A stretch of 64,000 bases of DNA, taken from assembly GCF_000716435.1 (NCBI RefSeq), contig NZ_JNWO01000004.1, forward strand, positions 248,001-312,000. The letters run 5' to 3'. The first letter of the stretch is position 1; each line of letters starts with the position of its first letter. Positions 18,641 to 25,970 of this stretch are shown piece by piece. The notes beneath the pieces were generated by a model. The model was not told the origin of the DNA. It worked only from the letters and a program-made list of their open reading frames with translations, and ran no database searches. The translations under genes and the position numbers were made by a program. This DNA comes from Streptomyces xylophagus. GTDB lineage: Bacteria; Actinomycetota; Actinomycetes; Streptomycetales; Streptomycetaceae.

Positions 18641-19750
18641 GTGGCCATCACCACCGAACCAGCCGCGCCGACCACGGAGACTCCGCCGATCGCGGAAACG
18701 CCCCAGCAGCCACCCGCACCGGCGAAGCCGGAGGCGCCCGCGCCCTCGAAAGAGCCGAAGGAGCCGAAGGAGCCCAAGGAGCCCAAGGAGCCCAAGGAAG
18801 GCTGGCAGCTCAACTCGCCGCTCGTGCTGACCATGGTGCTGCTCGTGGTGGTGCTGGTGCAGAGCCCGATCCGGCAGGCGCTGTCCGCGCCGGTGATGCA
18901 GAGCTGGATGACGGTGTTCGTGGCCGTGGTCGTGCAGGCGCTGCCGTTCCTGGTGCTGGGCGTGCTGCTGTCGGCGGCGATCGCGGTGTTCGTACCGCCG
19001 ACGTTCTTCGCCCGCGCGCTCCCCGACAACCCTGTACTGGCCGTCCCGGTGGCCGGAATGGCGGGCGCGATCCTGCCGGGCTGCGAGTGCGCGTCCGTGC
19101 CGGTGGCCGGAGCGCTGGTGCGCCGGGGTGTGACACCGGCGGCGGCGATCGCGTTCCTGCTCTCCGCCCCGGCGATCAACCCGATCGTGCTGACCGCGAC
19201 GGCCGTGGCGTTCCCGCGCAACCCCGAGATGGTCCTCGCCCGGTTCGTGGGCAGCCTGCTCGTGGCCTGTGTGATGGGCTGGCTGTGGCAGCGGGTCGGC
19301 CGCACCGACTGGCTGCGCCTGCCCGCCCACGAACCGCACGAGGGCGAGACCAAGGGTGCCGCGTTCTGGGGCTCGGTGCGCCACGACGTGATGCAGGCGG
19401 GCGGCTTCCTGGTGCTCGGCGCGATGTCCGCGGCCACGCTCAAGGCGGTGGCACCGGCGAGCTGGCTGCGTACGGCGGCCGACAACCCGGTGGTGGCGAT
19501 CCTCGCCCTCTCGATCCTGGCCGTCCTGCTGTCGATCTGCTCGGAGGCGGACGCGTTCGTGGCCGCGTCGCTCACTCAGTTCTCCCTCACGGCAAAACTC
19601 GCGTTCCTGGTGGTGGGTCCGATGATCGACCTGAAGCTGTTCGCCATGCAGGCGGGCACGTTCGGCCGCGGCTTCGCGCTGCGCTTCGCGCCCACGACCT
19701 TCGTCCTCGCCATCGCGGGCGCGGTCGTCACCGGGGCGGTGCTCCTGTGA
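18641..19750 (+). CDS. ArsP/DUF318-type permease
   Basis: 369-aa membrane protein of the ArsP_1 (DUF318) permease family. An unusual N-terminal tail of about 55 residues is rich in Pro, Glu and Lys, with five EPK repeats. About nine TM helices follow, with the family motif AILPGCECASVPVAGALVRRGVTPAAAIAFLLSAPAINPIV. GTG at 18641 has GGAGG 11 nt upstream. A four-base stop-start overlap (GTGA) couples it to the TIGR03943 gene, the usual pairing for this permease. Transport of metalloid or metal species is plausible from family knowledge, but the substrate is not known. Confidence 0.88.
   Translation: MAITTEPAAPTTETPPIAETPQQPPAPAKPEAPAPSKEPKEPKEPKEPKEPKEGWQLNSPLVLTMVLLVVVLVQSPIRQALSAPVMQSWMTVFVAVVVQALPFLVLGVLLSAAIAVFVPPTFFARALPDNPVLAVPVAGMAGAILPGCECASVPVAGALVRRGVTPAAAIAFLLSAPAINPIVLTATAVAFPRNPEMVLARFVGSLLVACVMGWLWQRVGRTDWLRLPAHEPHEGETKGAAFWGSVRHDVMQAGGFLVLGAMSAATLKAVAPASWLRTAADNPVVAILALSILAVLLSICSEADAFVAASLTQFSLTAKLAFLVVGPMIDLKLFAMQAGTFGRGFALRFAPTTFVLAIAGAVVTGAVLL
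18752..18796 (+). repeat. Five 9-bp tandem repeats coding (EPK)5
   Basis: Five consecutive copies of GAGCCGAAG or GAGCCCAAG encode Glu-Pro-Lys repeats in the cytoplasmic tail of the permease. Copy number is likely to vary by slippage. Confidence 0.9.
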
Positions 19751-20547
19751 ACCGGCAGGCACAGGCGGCGGTCCTGTTCCTCGTCGGCGCGGCCATGCTG
19801 CACGCGGGCTTCACCAACCTTTACCTGCGCTACGTCAAGGCCGGACTCCAGCCGTTGCTGCTGCTCTCCGGCGCGGTACTGATCGTCGCGGCGCTGGCGA
19901 CGGCGTGGTACGAGTGGCGGCGGGCGAAGGTGACGAAGGCCCACGCGGAGGCTCACGGGGAGGCTCACACCGAGGCCAAGTCGGAGGCCCACGCCGAGGG
20001 CGACGGTCACGAGGGTGATGCCCACGAGGGTCACGTGCACCGCGAACCCCGTATCGCCTGGCTCCTGGTCCTCCCCCTCTTCGCCCTGATCCTGGTCGCC
20101 CCGCCGGCCCTCGGTTCCTACAGCGCGGTCCGCACGGGCACGGCCCTCATGAAGCCCTACGGCCTCTCGAAGCTGCCCGACAGCAACCCGCTCACCATCG
20201 GCCTGGTCGACTACGCGAGCCGGGCGGTCTACGACCACGGGCGTTCCCTCGGAACCCGCCAGCTCAAGGTCACCGGCTTCATAGCGCTGGACAAGTCCGG
20301 TGCCCCGTTCCTCGTCCGCATGGCCCTCAACTGCTGTGCCGCCGACGCCCAGCCGGTCAAGATCGCTCTAACGGGCAAGATCCCGCCGGTACTTCAGCCG
20401 GACACCTGGCTGGAGGTCACCGGCACGTACAGCGCCAAGCAGACCAAGGACCCCATCAACAACGGCCCGATCCCCTACTTCCAGGTCGCCCTGGCCAAAC
20501 CGGTCCCGACGCCGAAGGACCCGTACGACGAGAGCTGGAACCAGTAA
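19747..20547 (+). CDS. TIGR03943 family (YcgQ-like) permease subunit with His-rich loop
   Basis: 266-aa protein. Two N-terminal TM helices, then a loop of about 35 residues with many His, Glu and Asp (HAEAHGEAHTEAKSEAHAEG..HEGHVH), a third TM, and a C-terminal globular domain (LGTRQLKVTGFIALDKSG...CCAADAQPV...WLEVTGTYS). GTG at 19747 overlaps the permease stop. TIGR03943 proteins are encoded next to DUF318 permeases and form a two-part system. The His cluster is a plausible metal-binding site at the membrane surface; this is inference. Confidence 0.88.
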   Translation: MNRQAQAAVLFLVGAAMLHAGFTNLYLRYVKAGLQPLLLLSGAVLIVAALATAWYEWRRAKVTKAHAEAHGEAHTEAKSEAHAEGDGHEGDAHEGHVHREPRIAWLLVLPLFALILVAPPALGSYSAVRTGTALMKPYGLSKLPDSNPLTIGLVDYASRAVYDHGRSLGTRQLKVTGFIALDKSGAPFLVRMALNCCAADAQPVKIALTGKIPPVLQPDTWLEVTGTYSAKQTKDPINNGPIPYFQVALAKPVPTPKDPYDESWNQ

Positions 20548-20558
20548 CCCGCTCGGTC

Positions 20559-20975
20559 TCAGCCGAGGTTGGCCACGGCGGCGGCCATCATCGACTCGGC
20601 TGCCTCCTCTGCCAGGCCCGGCGGTACGACCAGGAGGTCCCAGCGGCCGCGGCCGGGAGTGAGCAGGGTGACGGTGTTCGGGGCGTGCACGGCGGTGGTC
20701 CGGTGCAGTCGTACGACCTGGTTGTGCACGAGCATCCGGCCGGGGGCGGCGGACCAGATCGTGCCGTTCACGGTGACGCTGACGATGTGACCCCAGGTCC
20801 GGGGGAGCCCGGCGAGCAGTTCCGGAACCTCGGTCAGCACGTCGTAGGAGCGCGGCCACCACGCCCCGTCGAGGCGGCGCGGCACCGGACTGTGGGGTGC
20901 GAGGCGCAGTCGTAGCAGGAGATCGACGGGGGACGGGGGCGACGGGGGTGACGTGGACGGCGGGGCGATGGTCAT
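20559..20975 (-). CDS. DUF5994 family protein
   Basis: 138-aa soluble protein. The core segment is LRLRLAPHSPVPRRLDGAWWPRSYDVLTEVPELLAGLP, then VSVTVNGTIW and a C-terminal part (RGRWDLLVVPPGLAEEAAESMMAAA). These are marks of the DUF5994 family of actinobacteria, whose function is unknown. ATG at 20975 has CTGGAGACGTC upstream. It is convergent with the TIGR03943 gene, 11 bp away. Confidence 0.75.
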   Translation of the reverse strand: MTIAPPSTSPPSPPSPVDLLLRLRLAPHSPVPRRLDGAWWPRSYDVLTEVPELLAGLPRTWGHIVSVTVNGTIWSAAPGRMLVHNQVVRLHRTTAVHAPNTVTLLTPGRGRWDLLVVPPGLAEEAAESMMAAAVANLG

Positions 20976-21067
20976 GACGTCTCCAGAGGAGTGTGGGCGG
21001 GAGCGAGGGGCCGGGGGCTGGGGACCGGAGCTCGGAAGGACCGTGCGGGACCTGGGACTTACCTGGC

Positions 21068-21166
21068 TCAGTCGAACGGCGCGGGGCGCGGCACGAGGAG
21101 TCCGGGCAGGGGCCGGTCGGTGTGCTCCGGGGCGGACCAACTACGGCTGTCGGTGGGCGCGTTCAT
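21068..21166 (-). CDS. Possible 32-aa small protein upstream of DUF5994
   Basis: ATG at 21166 follows GACAGGGATCGCGAC and opens a 32-codon frame (MNAPTDSRSWSAPEHTDRP...) ending 92 bp before the DUF5994 start, on the same strand. A promoter-like pair lies upstream. No family is recognised. It could instead be an untranslated leader. The remaining stretch 21167-21582 holds that promoter and no other gene I can support. Confidence 0.3.
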   Translation of the reverse strand: MNAPTDSRSWSAPEHTDRPLPGLLVPRPAPFD

Positions 21167-21266
21167 GTCGCGATCCCTGTCCCCGGCCGTCGTACTGCGG
21201 TCCGGTGCCGTGGTGCACTGGGAACGACGTCGGCGGAGAGCCGAGGTGCGGAGAACTCCCGGTAGG

Positions 21267-21296
21267 TCCTTACCGTACTCCCGCACCGGTGATCAA
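21267..21296 (-). promoter_or_regulatory. Candidate promoter for the DUF5994 transcript
   Basis: On the minus strand TTGATC (21296-21291) and TAAGGA (21272-21267) are separated by 18 bp. This resembles a vegetative -35/-10 pair, upstream of the small ORF and DUF5994. Confidence 0.4.
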
Positions 21297-21582
21297 GGGC
21301 CGGGCGAACGGGGTCCACGGGGCGACGGCGGTGCCTGTCAGCCCGGTTCGTCGGTGTGGGTGCGGTGCGCCTGCGACTCGCTGGTGAGCAGCCGGAGCGA
21401 CTCGCTCTCGGGGGAGCCCGGACCCCTCAGCCCCCACCCCCATCACCGCCCGCCCCCTCCACCCCCGCGGGCGTACCGTGAAGAGACCGGGAATCTCTCG
21501 TGTGCCGGATCGCGCCGGTGCCGTTCCCGGCGAAGGACGACGCCGGGGTGGATGTGTCCGCGCCCGGGGCAGGGCTCAGCTC

Positions 21583-22344
21583 ATGAGCGTGAATGTGCCC
21601 GGTCGGCCGGTGACCGCGGAGCTCGTCGGGCGCGGCGGTGCCGAGGGGGCGCGCTGGGAGCAGGCGTGGTCGTCCGGGCGCGAGCGTGGGCCGTCGCCCT
21701 GGGAGGGTGACCGGGTCCGGCCGCTCAGCCGGCGGCAGATCGAGGACCGGTTCCAGGAACTGGGCGATCTGTACGAGGAGACCGGCGGCAGCGGCGCCCG
21801 CACGGGGAACCGGTCCCGCGCGGCGTTCCTGCGGCGGCTGGCCGGTGACGTCCGGCGGCCGGGCTTCGCGCTGCTGATCGCCGAGAACACGACCCTGACC
21901 GCCTGCGCCTACGGCTTCCCGGTACGCGGCACCGATCCCTGGTGGCAGGGGTGCGACGCACAACTGCCCGGGCACCTGCGCGACCTCGCCGTCGGGGGCG
22001 GGCTCTTCGCGGTCTCCGGGATCGTCGTCCCGCCCCGCGTGCGCACCCACTACCAGGACCGGGACTGGAACCTCGCCCGGCGCCTGCAGCGCCGGCTGCT
22101 CGCCGATCACGCGCCGGCCCTCGGCATCGCCCTGGTGCCCCGCACCGACACCGAGACACTGACCGCCTACCGGGCCTGGGGCTGGCAGGACGTCGTACAG
22201 AACCTCGTACAGGACGTACAGGGCTTCGCATCAAGCCACGTACGGACCCCCGGACGAGCCCCCGAACGGGGCTCCTCAACCGGCCCGGAAGACCTTGATC
22301 CGCGGCCGTCCGACCCCTGCACCGTGCTCGTTCTGGAGTGCTGA
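21583..22344 (+). CDS. Putative GNAT-like acetyltransferase
   Basis: 253-aa protein. The middle part resembles a GNAT fold: IEDRFQELGDLYEETGG, FALLIAENTTLTACAYGFPV, LFAVSGIVVPPRVR, then a helix (WNLARRLQRRLLADHAPALGIALV) and TETLTAYRAWGWQDV, the usual C-terminal 'ARALYEKLGF' position. No exact acetyl-CoA loop (Q/RxxGxG/A) is clear, so activity is uncertain. ATG at 21583 has GGGGCAGGG upstream; the frame is open from 21478. The C-terminal 50 residues are low complexity. Confidence 0.5.
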   Translation: MSVNVPGRPVTAELVGRGGAEGARWEQAWSSGRERGPSPWEGDRVRPLSRRQIEDRFQELGDLYEETGGSGARTGNRSRAAFLRRLAGDVRRPGFALLIAENTTLTACAYGFPVRGTDPWWQGCDAQLPGHLRDLAVGGGLFAVSGIVVPPRVRTHYQDRDWNLARRLQRRLLADHAPALGIALVPRTDTETLTAYRAWGWQDVVQNLVQDVQGFASSHVRTPGRAPERGSSTGPEDLDPRPSDPCTVLVLEC

Positions 22345-22480
22345 CCGCGTCAACCCGCGTCAGGACATCTGTGCTCGCCGCGACAGAGATTCCCCAGGGG
22401 GGACTAGAGTTCCCGTACGGGGTAACAAGCTCCCCTGCGGCGGGCCGTCCGACCTCCGGCGGTCCGCAGGAAAGGTGTAC

Positions 22481-22840
22481 ATGCCCTCGGAAAGCCAGCA
22501 GCCCGCGGCCGACCGGCTCGACGACGACGACTACCCGGCCTACACCATGGGCCGGGCCGCCGAGCTGATCGCCTCCACCCCCGGTTTCCTCCGGTCACTG
22601 GGTGAGGCCGGGCTGATCAACCCGAAGCGGTCGGACGGCGGTCACCGCCGCTACTCGCGCCGTCAGCTGCGTACGGCCTCCCGCGCCCGCGAGCTGGTCG
22701 ACCAGGGGACCCCCATCGAGGCCGCCTGCCGCATCATCAGCCTGGAGGACCGGCTGGACGAGGCGCTGCGCCTCAACGAGGAGCTGCGCCACTCGTCCCA
22801 TGGGCCATCGCACGGGCCATCTCATGGATCAAAAATCTGA
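22481..22840 (+). CDS. MerR-type helix-turn-helix regulator
   Basis: 119-aa protein. The HTH and wing are clear: YTMGRAAELIASTPGFLRSLGEAGLINPKRSDGGHRRYSRRQLRTASRARELVDQG. There is no effector-binding domain beyond a short helix (LEDRLDEALRLNEEL), and the C-terminus has a repeated SHGP tripeptide pattern. Such short MerR proteins occur beside cold-shock genes in Streptomyces. ATG at 22481 follows GCAGGAAAGG. A hairpin directly after its stop separates it from the cold-shock gene, which it may regulate. Confidence 0.82.
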   Translation: MPSESQQPAADRLDDDDYPAYTMGRAAELIASTPGFLRSLGEAGLINPKRSDGGHRRYSRRQLRTASRARELVDQGTPIEAACRIISLEDRLDEALRLNEELRHSSHGPSHGPSHGSKI

Positions 22841-22845
22841 TGTCA

Positions 22846-22870
22846 CCGAAACAGAAATTCACTGTTTCGG
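22846..22870 (+). terminator. Perfect 9-bp hairpin between merR-like gene and cold-shock gene
   Basis: CCGAAACAG and CTGTTTCGG pair perfectly with a 7-nt loop, five bases after the MerR-type stop, followed by a GGGGCTTTTCCC tract. It may terminate the first transcript or shape the cold-shock leader. Confidence 0.55.
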
Positions 22871-23042
22871 GCGGGGCTTTTCCCGCGCAATTCCACCGCC
22901 GCGTAAATGGGTTCCGTGCTAGGCTGACTTCAGTTGCAGTTGTGGTTGCCAATTTTGAACCGGTTCTCCGGGCAGGTGATCATCACGGCGATGGAGGAGA
23001 TTCGTAAAGTGCGGATCTCGTGCACTGCCTAGGAGTTAAGAC

Positions 23043-23246
23043 ATGGCCACCGGTACCGTGAAGTGGTTCAACGCGGAAAAGGGCTTCGGCTTCATCGAGC
23101 AGGACGGCGGCGGCGCTGACGTCTTCGCCCACTACTCGAACATCGCCACCCAGGGCTTCCGCGAGCTGCAGGAAGGTCAGAAGGTGACCTTCGACATCAC
23201 GCAGGGCCAGAAGGGCCCGCAGGCGGAGAACATCGTTCCCGCCTAA
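23043..23246 (+). CDS. CspA-type cold-shock protein
   Basis: 67-aa OB-fold nucleic-acid chaperone. RNP1 is KGFGFIEQ and RNP2 is VFAHYSNI; the start [18 protein letters not shown] is the classic cold-shock N-terminus. It binds single-stranded RNA/DNA and prevents RNA secondary structure. The leader from 22871 is about 170 nt, a length consistent with post-transcriptional control, and a strong intrinsic terminator follows. ATG at 23043 follows CTAGGAG. Confidence 0.96.
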   Translation: MATGTVKWFNAEKGFGFIEQDGGGADVFAHYSNIATQGFRELQEGQKVTFDITQGQKGPQAENIVPA

Positions 23247-23269
23247 GCACGCGAAGCTGCGAAACAGGG

Positions 23270-23297
23270 GCCCGCACCTTGGGTGCGGGCTCCTTTT
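23270..23297 (+). terminator. Intrinsic terminator of the cold-shock gene
   Basis: GCCCGCACC and GGTGCGGGC form a perfect 9-bp stem with a TTG loop, followed by TCCTTTT. It lies 24 bp after the stop codon. Confidence 0.9.
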
Positions 23298-23415
23298 CGT
23301 ATCTGCTCATTTACTTGCCGTTCTTCGGTCACCCACCGTTCTTCGGCCGTTCTTCCGCATTCCCCGCGGAGAAATCCTCCCCTCTCCGCCCGCTCGCACC
23401 CCTAGGTGAGGCACC

Positions 23416-23757
23416 ATGCGCTGCGTGATCGCCCGTTACCCCTTCGATCTGACGAAGAGCGAGGTGGAGGAGATGCTCAAGGGCATCCGCCCGGAGCAGC
23501 CCGTCACCGGCCCCTGCGCCGTCATCAGTCGCAAGCTGTACCCGGTGAAGCAGGTCGGCGAGGTGATCACCAAGCAGGATCGCCGTGACTTCACCGCCTT
23601 CGAGGTGACAAGGGCCCTCACCCGGCTCGGCTTCACCTGCCACGAGACGCCGCCCGCGCCGCCGGCCCCCGCGCCCGCCGCTCCTTCTGCGGACTCCGCT
23701 GATTCCACGGACTCCGGCCCCGAGTCGACGTCGTACATCGGTACCACCCTGGGCTGA
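23416..23757 (+). CDS. SCO5918-like small protein
   Basis: 113-aa protein beginning MRCVIARYPFDLTKSEVEEMLKGIRPE, with RKLYPVKQVGEVITKQDRRDFTAFEVTRALTRLGF and a disordered Pro/Ala/Ser tail. I recognise it as the actinobacterial family found beside cold-shock and RNA-helicase genes (SCO5918 type). The basic helical core suggests nucleic-acid or ribosome contact, which is not proven. No DEAD-box helicase is next to it here. Confidence 0.65.
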   Translation: MRCVIARYPFDLTKSEVEEMLKGIRPEQPVTGPCAVISRKLYPVKQVGEVITKQDRRDFTAFEVTRALTRLGFTCHETPPAPPAPAPAAPSADSADSTDSGPESTSYIGTTLG

Positions 23758-23886
23758 CGCCTCCGCCCCCACACCTCCGCACAGCCCCAAGCGACCACGC
23801 CGCCGACGTTCATCCGGGCGCGGGGTCGCTTTTCTCTGTGCCGACCCCCGCTTTCCGTGCACGTTCTGTGCCGGCTTCGGTGCGCG

Positions 23887-24945
23887 TCACAGCTCCTTCT
23901 CGGGCCAGTCCAGCAAGCGGGCCCCGATCACCGCCGTCTGCAGCATGTACCGCTGGCCGGGATTCGCCGGGTCCGCGCCCGTCAACTGGTGGATGCGCTC
24001 CAGCCGGTAGGTCAGCGCGCGCACGCTCAACGAGAGCCGGCGGGCCGCCTCCGCGGCCACACAGCCGCAGTCGAAGTACGTCGAGAGGGTGTCCAGCAGC
24101 GGGCGCGGACCGCCGCGCGCCTTGGTGAGCGGGCCCAGCGCGTCGAGCACCAGATCGGCCATGGCCTGCCGGTCGCGCGTGAGCACCGGATAGACCAGCA
24201 GGTCGGCGGCGCGCAGGAGGGGGCCCTCCAGGTTGAGCCGCTCGGCCAGTTCGAGAGTGTTCAGGGCTTCCTCGTACGACTGGACGACCCCGCCCGCACC
24301 CGGCTGCGGCCGGCCGATCGCCGCGCGGGCACCCTCGGCGGCGGCGTACGACTGCTTGGCGAAGTGAGTGAGGACGTCGTCCTGGTCGCCGGGCGCGACG
24401 CACAGCATCCGGCCGGCCTTCGTGGTGAGCAGGATGTTGCGGTCACCGAAACGGCTGATCATCGCGCGCTCCACCTGACGCGGCACCGGCGCGCTCTCGT
24501 CGTACGGCGTCGGGCCCTGGACCACGGCGACGGCGTGCGTGTGGGAGAGGCGCAGCCCGAAGCGTTCGGCGCGTTCGGCGAGCCGGCCCAGGTCGCTGCG
24601 GCCGTAGAGGAGGTCGTCGATGAACTCCCGCCGGGCCGCCTCCTCCTGGCGTACGGCGAGGCGCTGCGCGCGTTCGTAGCCCTCGGCGAAGGCGTCGACG
24701 GCCTGTTGCACCGCGGCGAGTGTGCAGTCGGCGGATTTGGGGGTCTCCGGCCAGGCGGCGCGGGTGGCCGCGAGATGGGCGTTGACCAGGGCACGCAGTT
24801 CGTGCCCGGCCTCGGCCGCGTGTTCGCCGAGGGCGCGGCGGGTCTCCAACTCGGCCCGGGTCAGGCGCCGTCCGGTGACGGAGACCTCCGCCAGGAGCTG
24901 CGCGTACCCCGCCAGATACTGCTCAGGTATTCCGCGCTCCGGCAA
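23887..24945 (-). CDS. PucR-family transcriptional regulator
   Basis: 352-aa regulator. The C-terminal PucR HTH is clear: LLDTLSTYFDCGCVAAEAARRLSLSVRALTYRLERIHQLTG. The central GGDEF-like region runs from VAVVQGPTPYD to GGVVQSYEEALNTLELAERL, and the N-terminal third is helical (LAGYAQLLAEVSVTGRRL). Ligand unknown. It is transcribed away from the NfeD-flotillin operon, and a long dyad sits 16 bp upstream of its start. Regulation of itself and the operon is therefore plausible. Confidence 0.88.
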   Translation of the reverse strand: MPERGIPEQYLAGYAQLLAEVSVTGRRLTRAELETRRALGEHAAEAGHELRALVNAHLAATRAAWPETPKSADCTLAAVQQAVDAFAEGYERAQRLAVRQEEAARREFIDDLLYGRSDLGRLAERAERFGLRLSHTHAVAVVQGPTPYDESAPVPRQVERAMISRFGDRNILLTTKAGRMLCVAPGDQDDVLTHFAKQSYAAAEGARAAIGRPQPGAGGVVQSYEEALNTLELAERLNLEGPLLRAADLLVYPVLTRDRQAMADLVLDALGPLTKARGGPRPLLDTLSTYFDCGCVAAEAARRLSLSVRALTYRLERIHQLTGADPANPGQRYMLQTAVIGARLLDWPEKEL

Positions 24946-24960
24946 CGCCGCCCCCTGTTT

Positions 24961-25007
24961 TCTTGACGCCCTGGTGACGCTTTCTTAGCGCGTCACCGGC
25001 ATCAAGA
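24961..25007. promoter_or_regulatory. 47-bp interrupted dyad in the divergent PucR/NfeD region
   Basis: Three nested pairs share one centre: TCTTGA with TCAAGA, GCC with GGC, and GGTGACG with CGTCACC, around a central CTTTCTTAGCG. It begins 16 bp upstream of the PucR-type start. A dyad of this size between divergent genes is most simply an operator. Confidence 0.6.
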
Positions 25008-25189
25008 CCCTAATGAACACTGCCGGGTTCCGGCAATGCGCGGGCGTGCACCCCGCGTGCACCATGGCGCCAGGGGAGCACCGCGGAAGGTTCCGGTGCC
25101 GGACACCGGCAGGTTTCCGGCACCAGGACCGCGAACCGCGCATCCCCGTCGGCTGGTTGGGGCGAGTGAGGGAACGGGGGGCCGGGATC

Positions 25190-25822
25190 ATGGGGGCGTT
25201 CATCGCTGCCGCGACCGGTTTTCCCGCGATCGTCTTCACCGCGGCGCTCGTCGTGGTCGTCCTCTACTGGCTGCTGGTCGCGCTCGGCGCGGCCGACGCG
25301 CACGGACACGCCCACGTGCACCTCCACTCCCGTGCGCACGTCGACGGCCGGTGGCTCGGCGGGGTCCCGGTGACCTTCGCCTTCTCGCTGTTCGTCGCCG
25401 TCGGCTGGCTGATCAGCTTCTGCGCGAGCGTGCTGTTCGTGCCTTCGGGCCCGGTGGGCGTCCTGGTCGGGGTGGCCGTGCTGATCGGCACGGTGTACGT
25501 CTCCTGGCAGACGACCAAGCTGCTCGTACGACCCCTGCACCGCCTGTTCCCCGACGAACACGGGCCGTCCCGGCTGGACTTCGTCGGGCTGACCTGCACC
25601 ATCCGCACCGGGCGGGTGGACGAGGGGTTCGGACAGGCCGAGGTCAGGGCGGCGGACGGCTCGGCCGCGGTGGTCCAGGTCCGGCAGACGGGCAACGAGG
25701 CCCTCGCCAGTGGCAGCACCGGACTGCTCTACGCCTACGACGAGACCGGCGAGTTCTTCTGGGTCGCGCCCTACGACAGCGCGCTGGACCCACGGACCGG
25801 CCCAGGCGGCAACCCGGGGTAG
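25190..25822 (+). CDS. NfeD/YqiJ-like membrane protein (flotillin partner)
   Basis: 210-aa protein with TM1 (IVFTAALVVVVLYWLLVALG), a His-rich loop (AHGHAHVHLHSRAHVDG), two more TM helices (VTFAFSLFVAVGWLISFCASVLF; VGVLVGVAVLIGTVYVSWQTT) and a C-terminal OB-like domain (GLTCTIRTGRVDEGFGQAEVRAADGSAAVVQVRQ). This is the layout of NfeD1b/YqiJ/YuaF proteins encoded next to flotillins. ATG at 25190 follows a GGAACGGGGGG tract. It is first in the operon with flotillin and the giant ATPase. Confidence 0.82.
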   Translation: MGAFIAAATGFPAIVFTAALVVVVLYWLLVALGAADAHGHAHVHLHSRAHVDGRWLGGVPVTFAFSLFVAVGWLISFCASVLFVPSGPVGVLVGVAVLIGTVYVSWQTTKLLVRPLHRLFPDEHGPSRLDFVGLTCTIRTGRVDEGFGQAEVRAADGSAAVVQVRQTGNEALASGSTGLLYAYDETGEFFWVAPYDSALDPRTGPGGNPG

Positions 25823-25838
25823 GCCGCCAACACTTGTT

Positions 25839-25931
25839 GGTCTACGGCCGTTGCCCACGCGTGTGGGCCCACGACTGTTGGCCTACGCCTGTCGGCCCAC
25901 GCTCGTTGGCCCACGCCTGTTGGCCCGCACC
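25839..25931. repeat. 14-bp tandem repeat array upstream of flotillin
   Basis: Four exact-length 14-bp units run from 25866 to 25921 with consensus GGCCCACGCCTGTT. A diverged copy at 25839-25852, a 13-bp copy next to it, and a partial copy to 25931 flank them. The array lies between the NfeD-like stop and the flotillin ribosome site. Confidence 0.8.
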
Positions 25932-25970
25932 CCGCTTCATCACCCTTCTCATCCTTCGAGGACCCATGTC

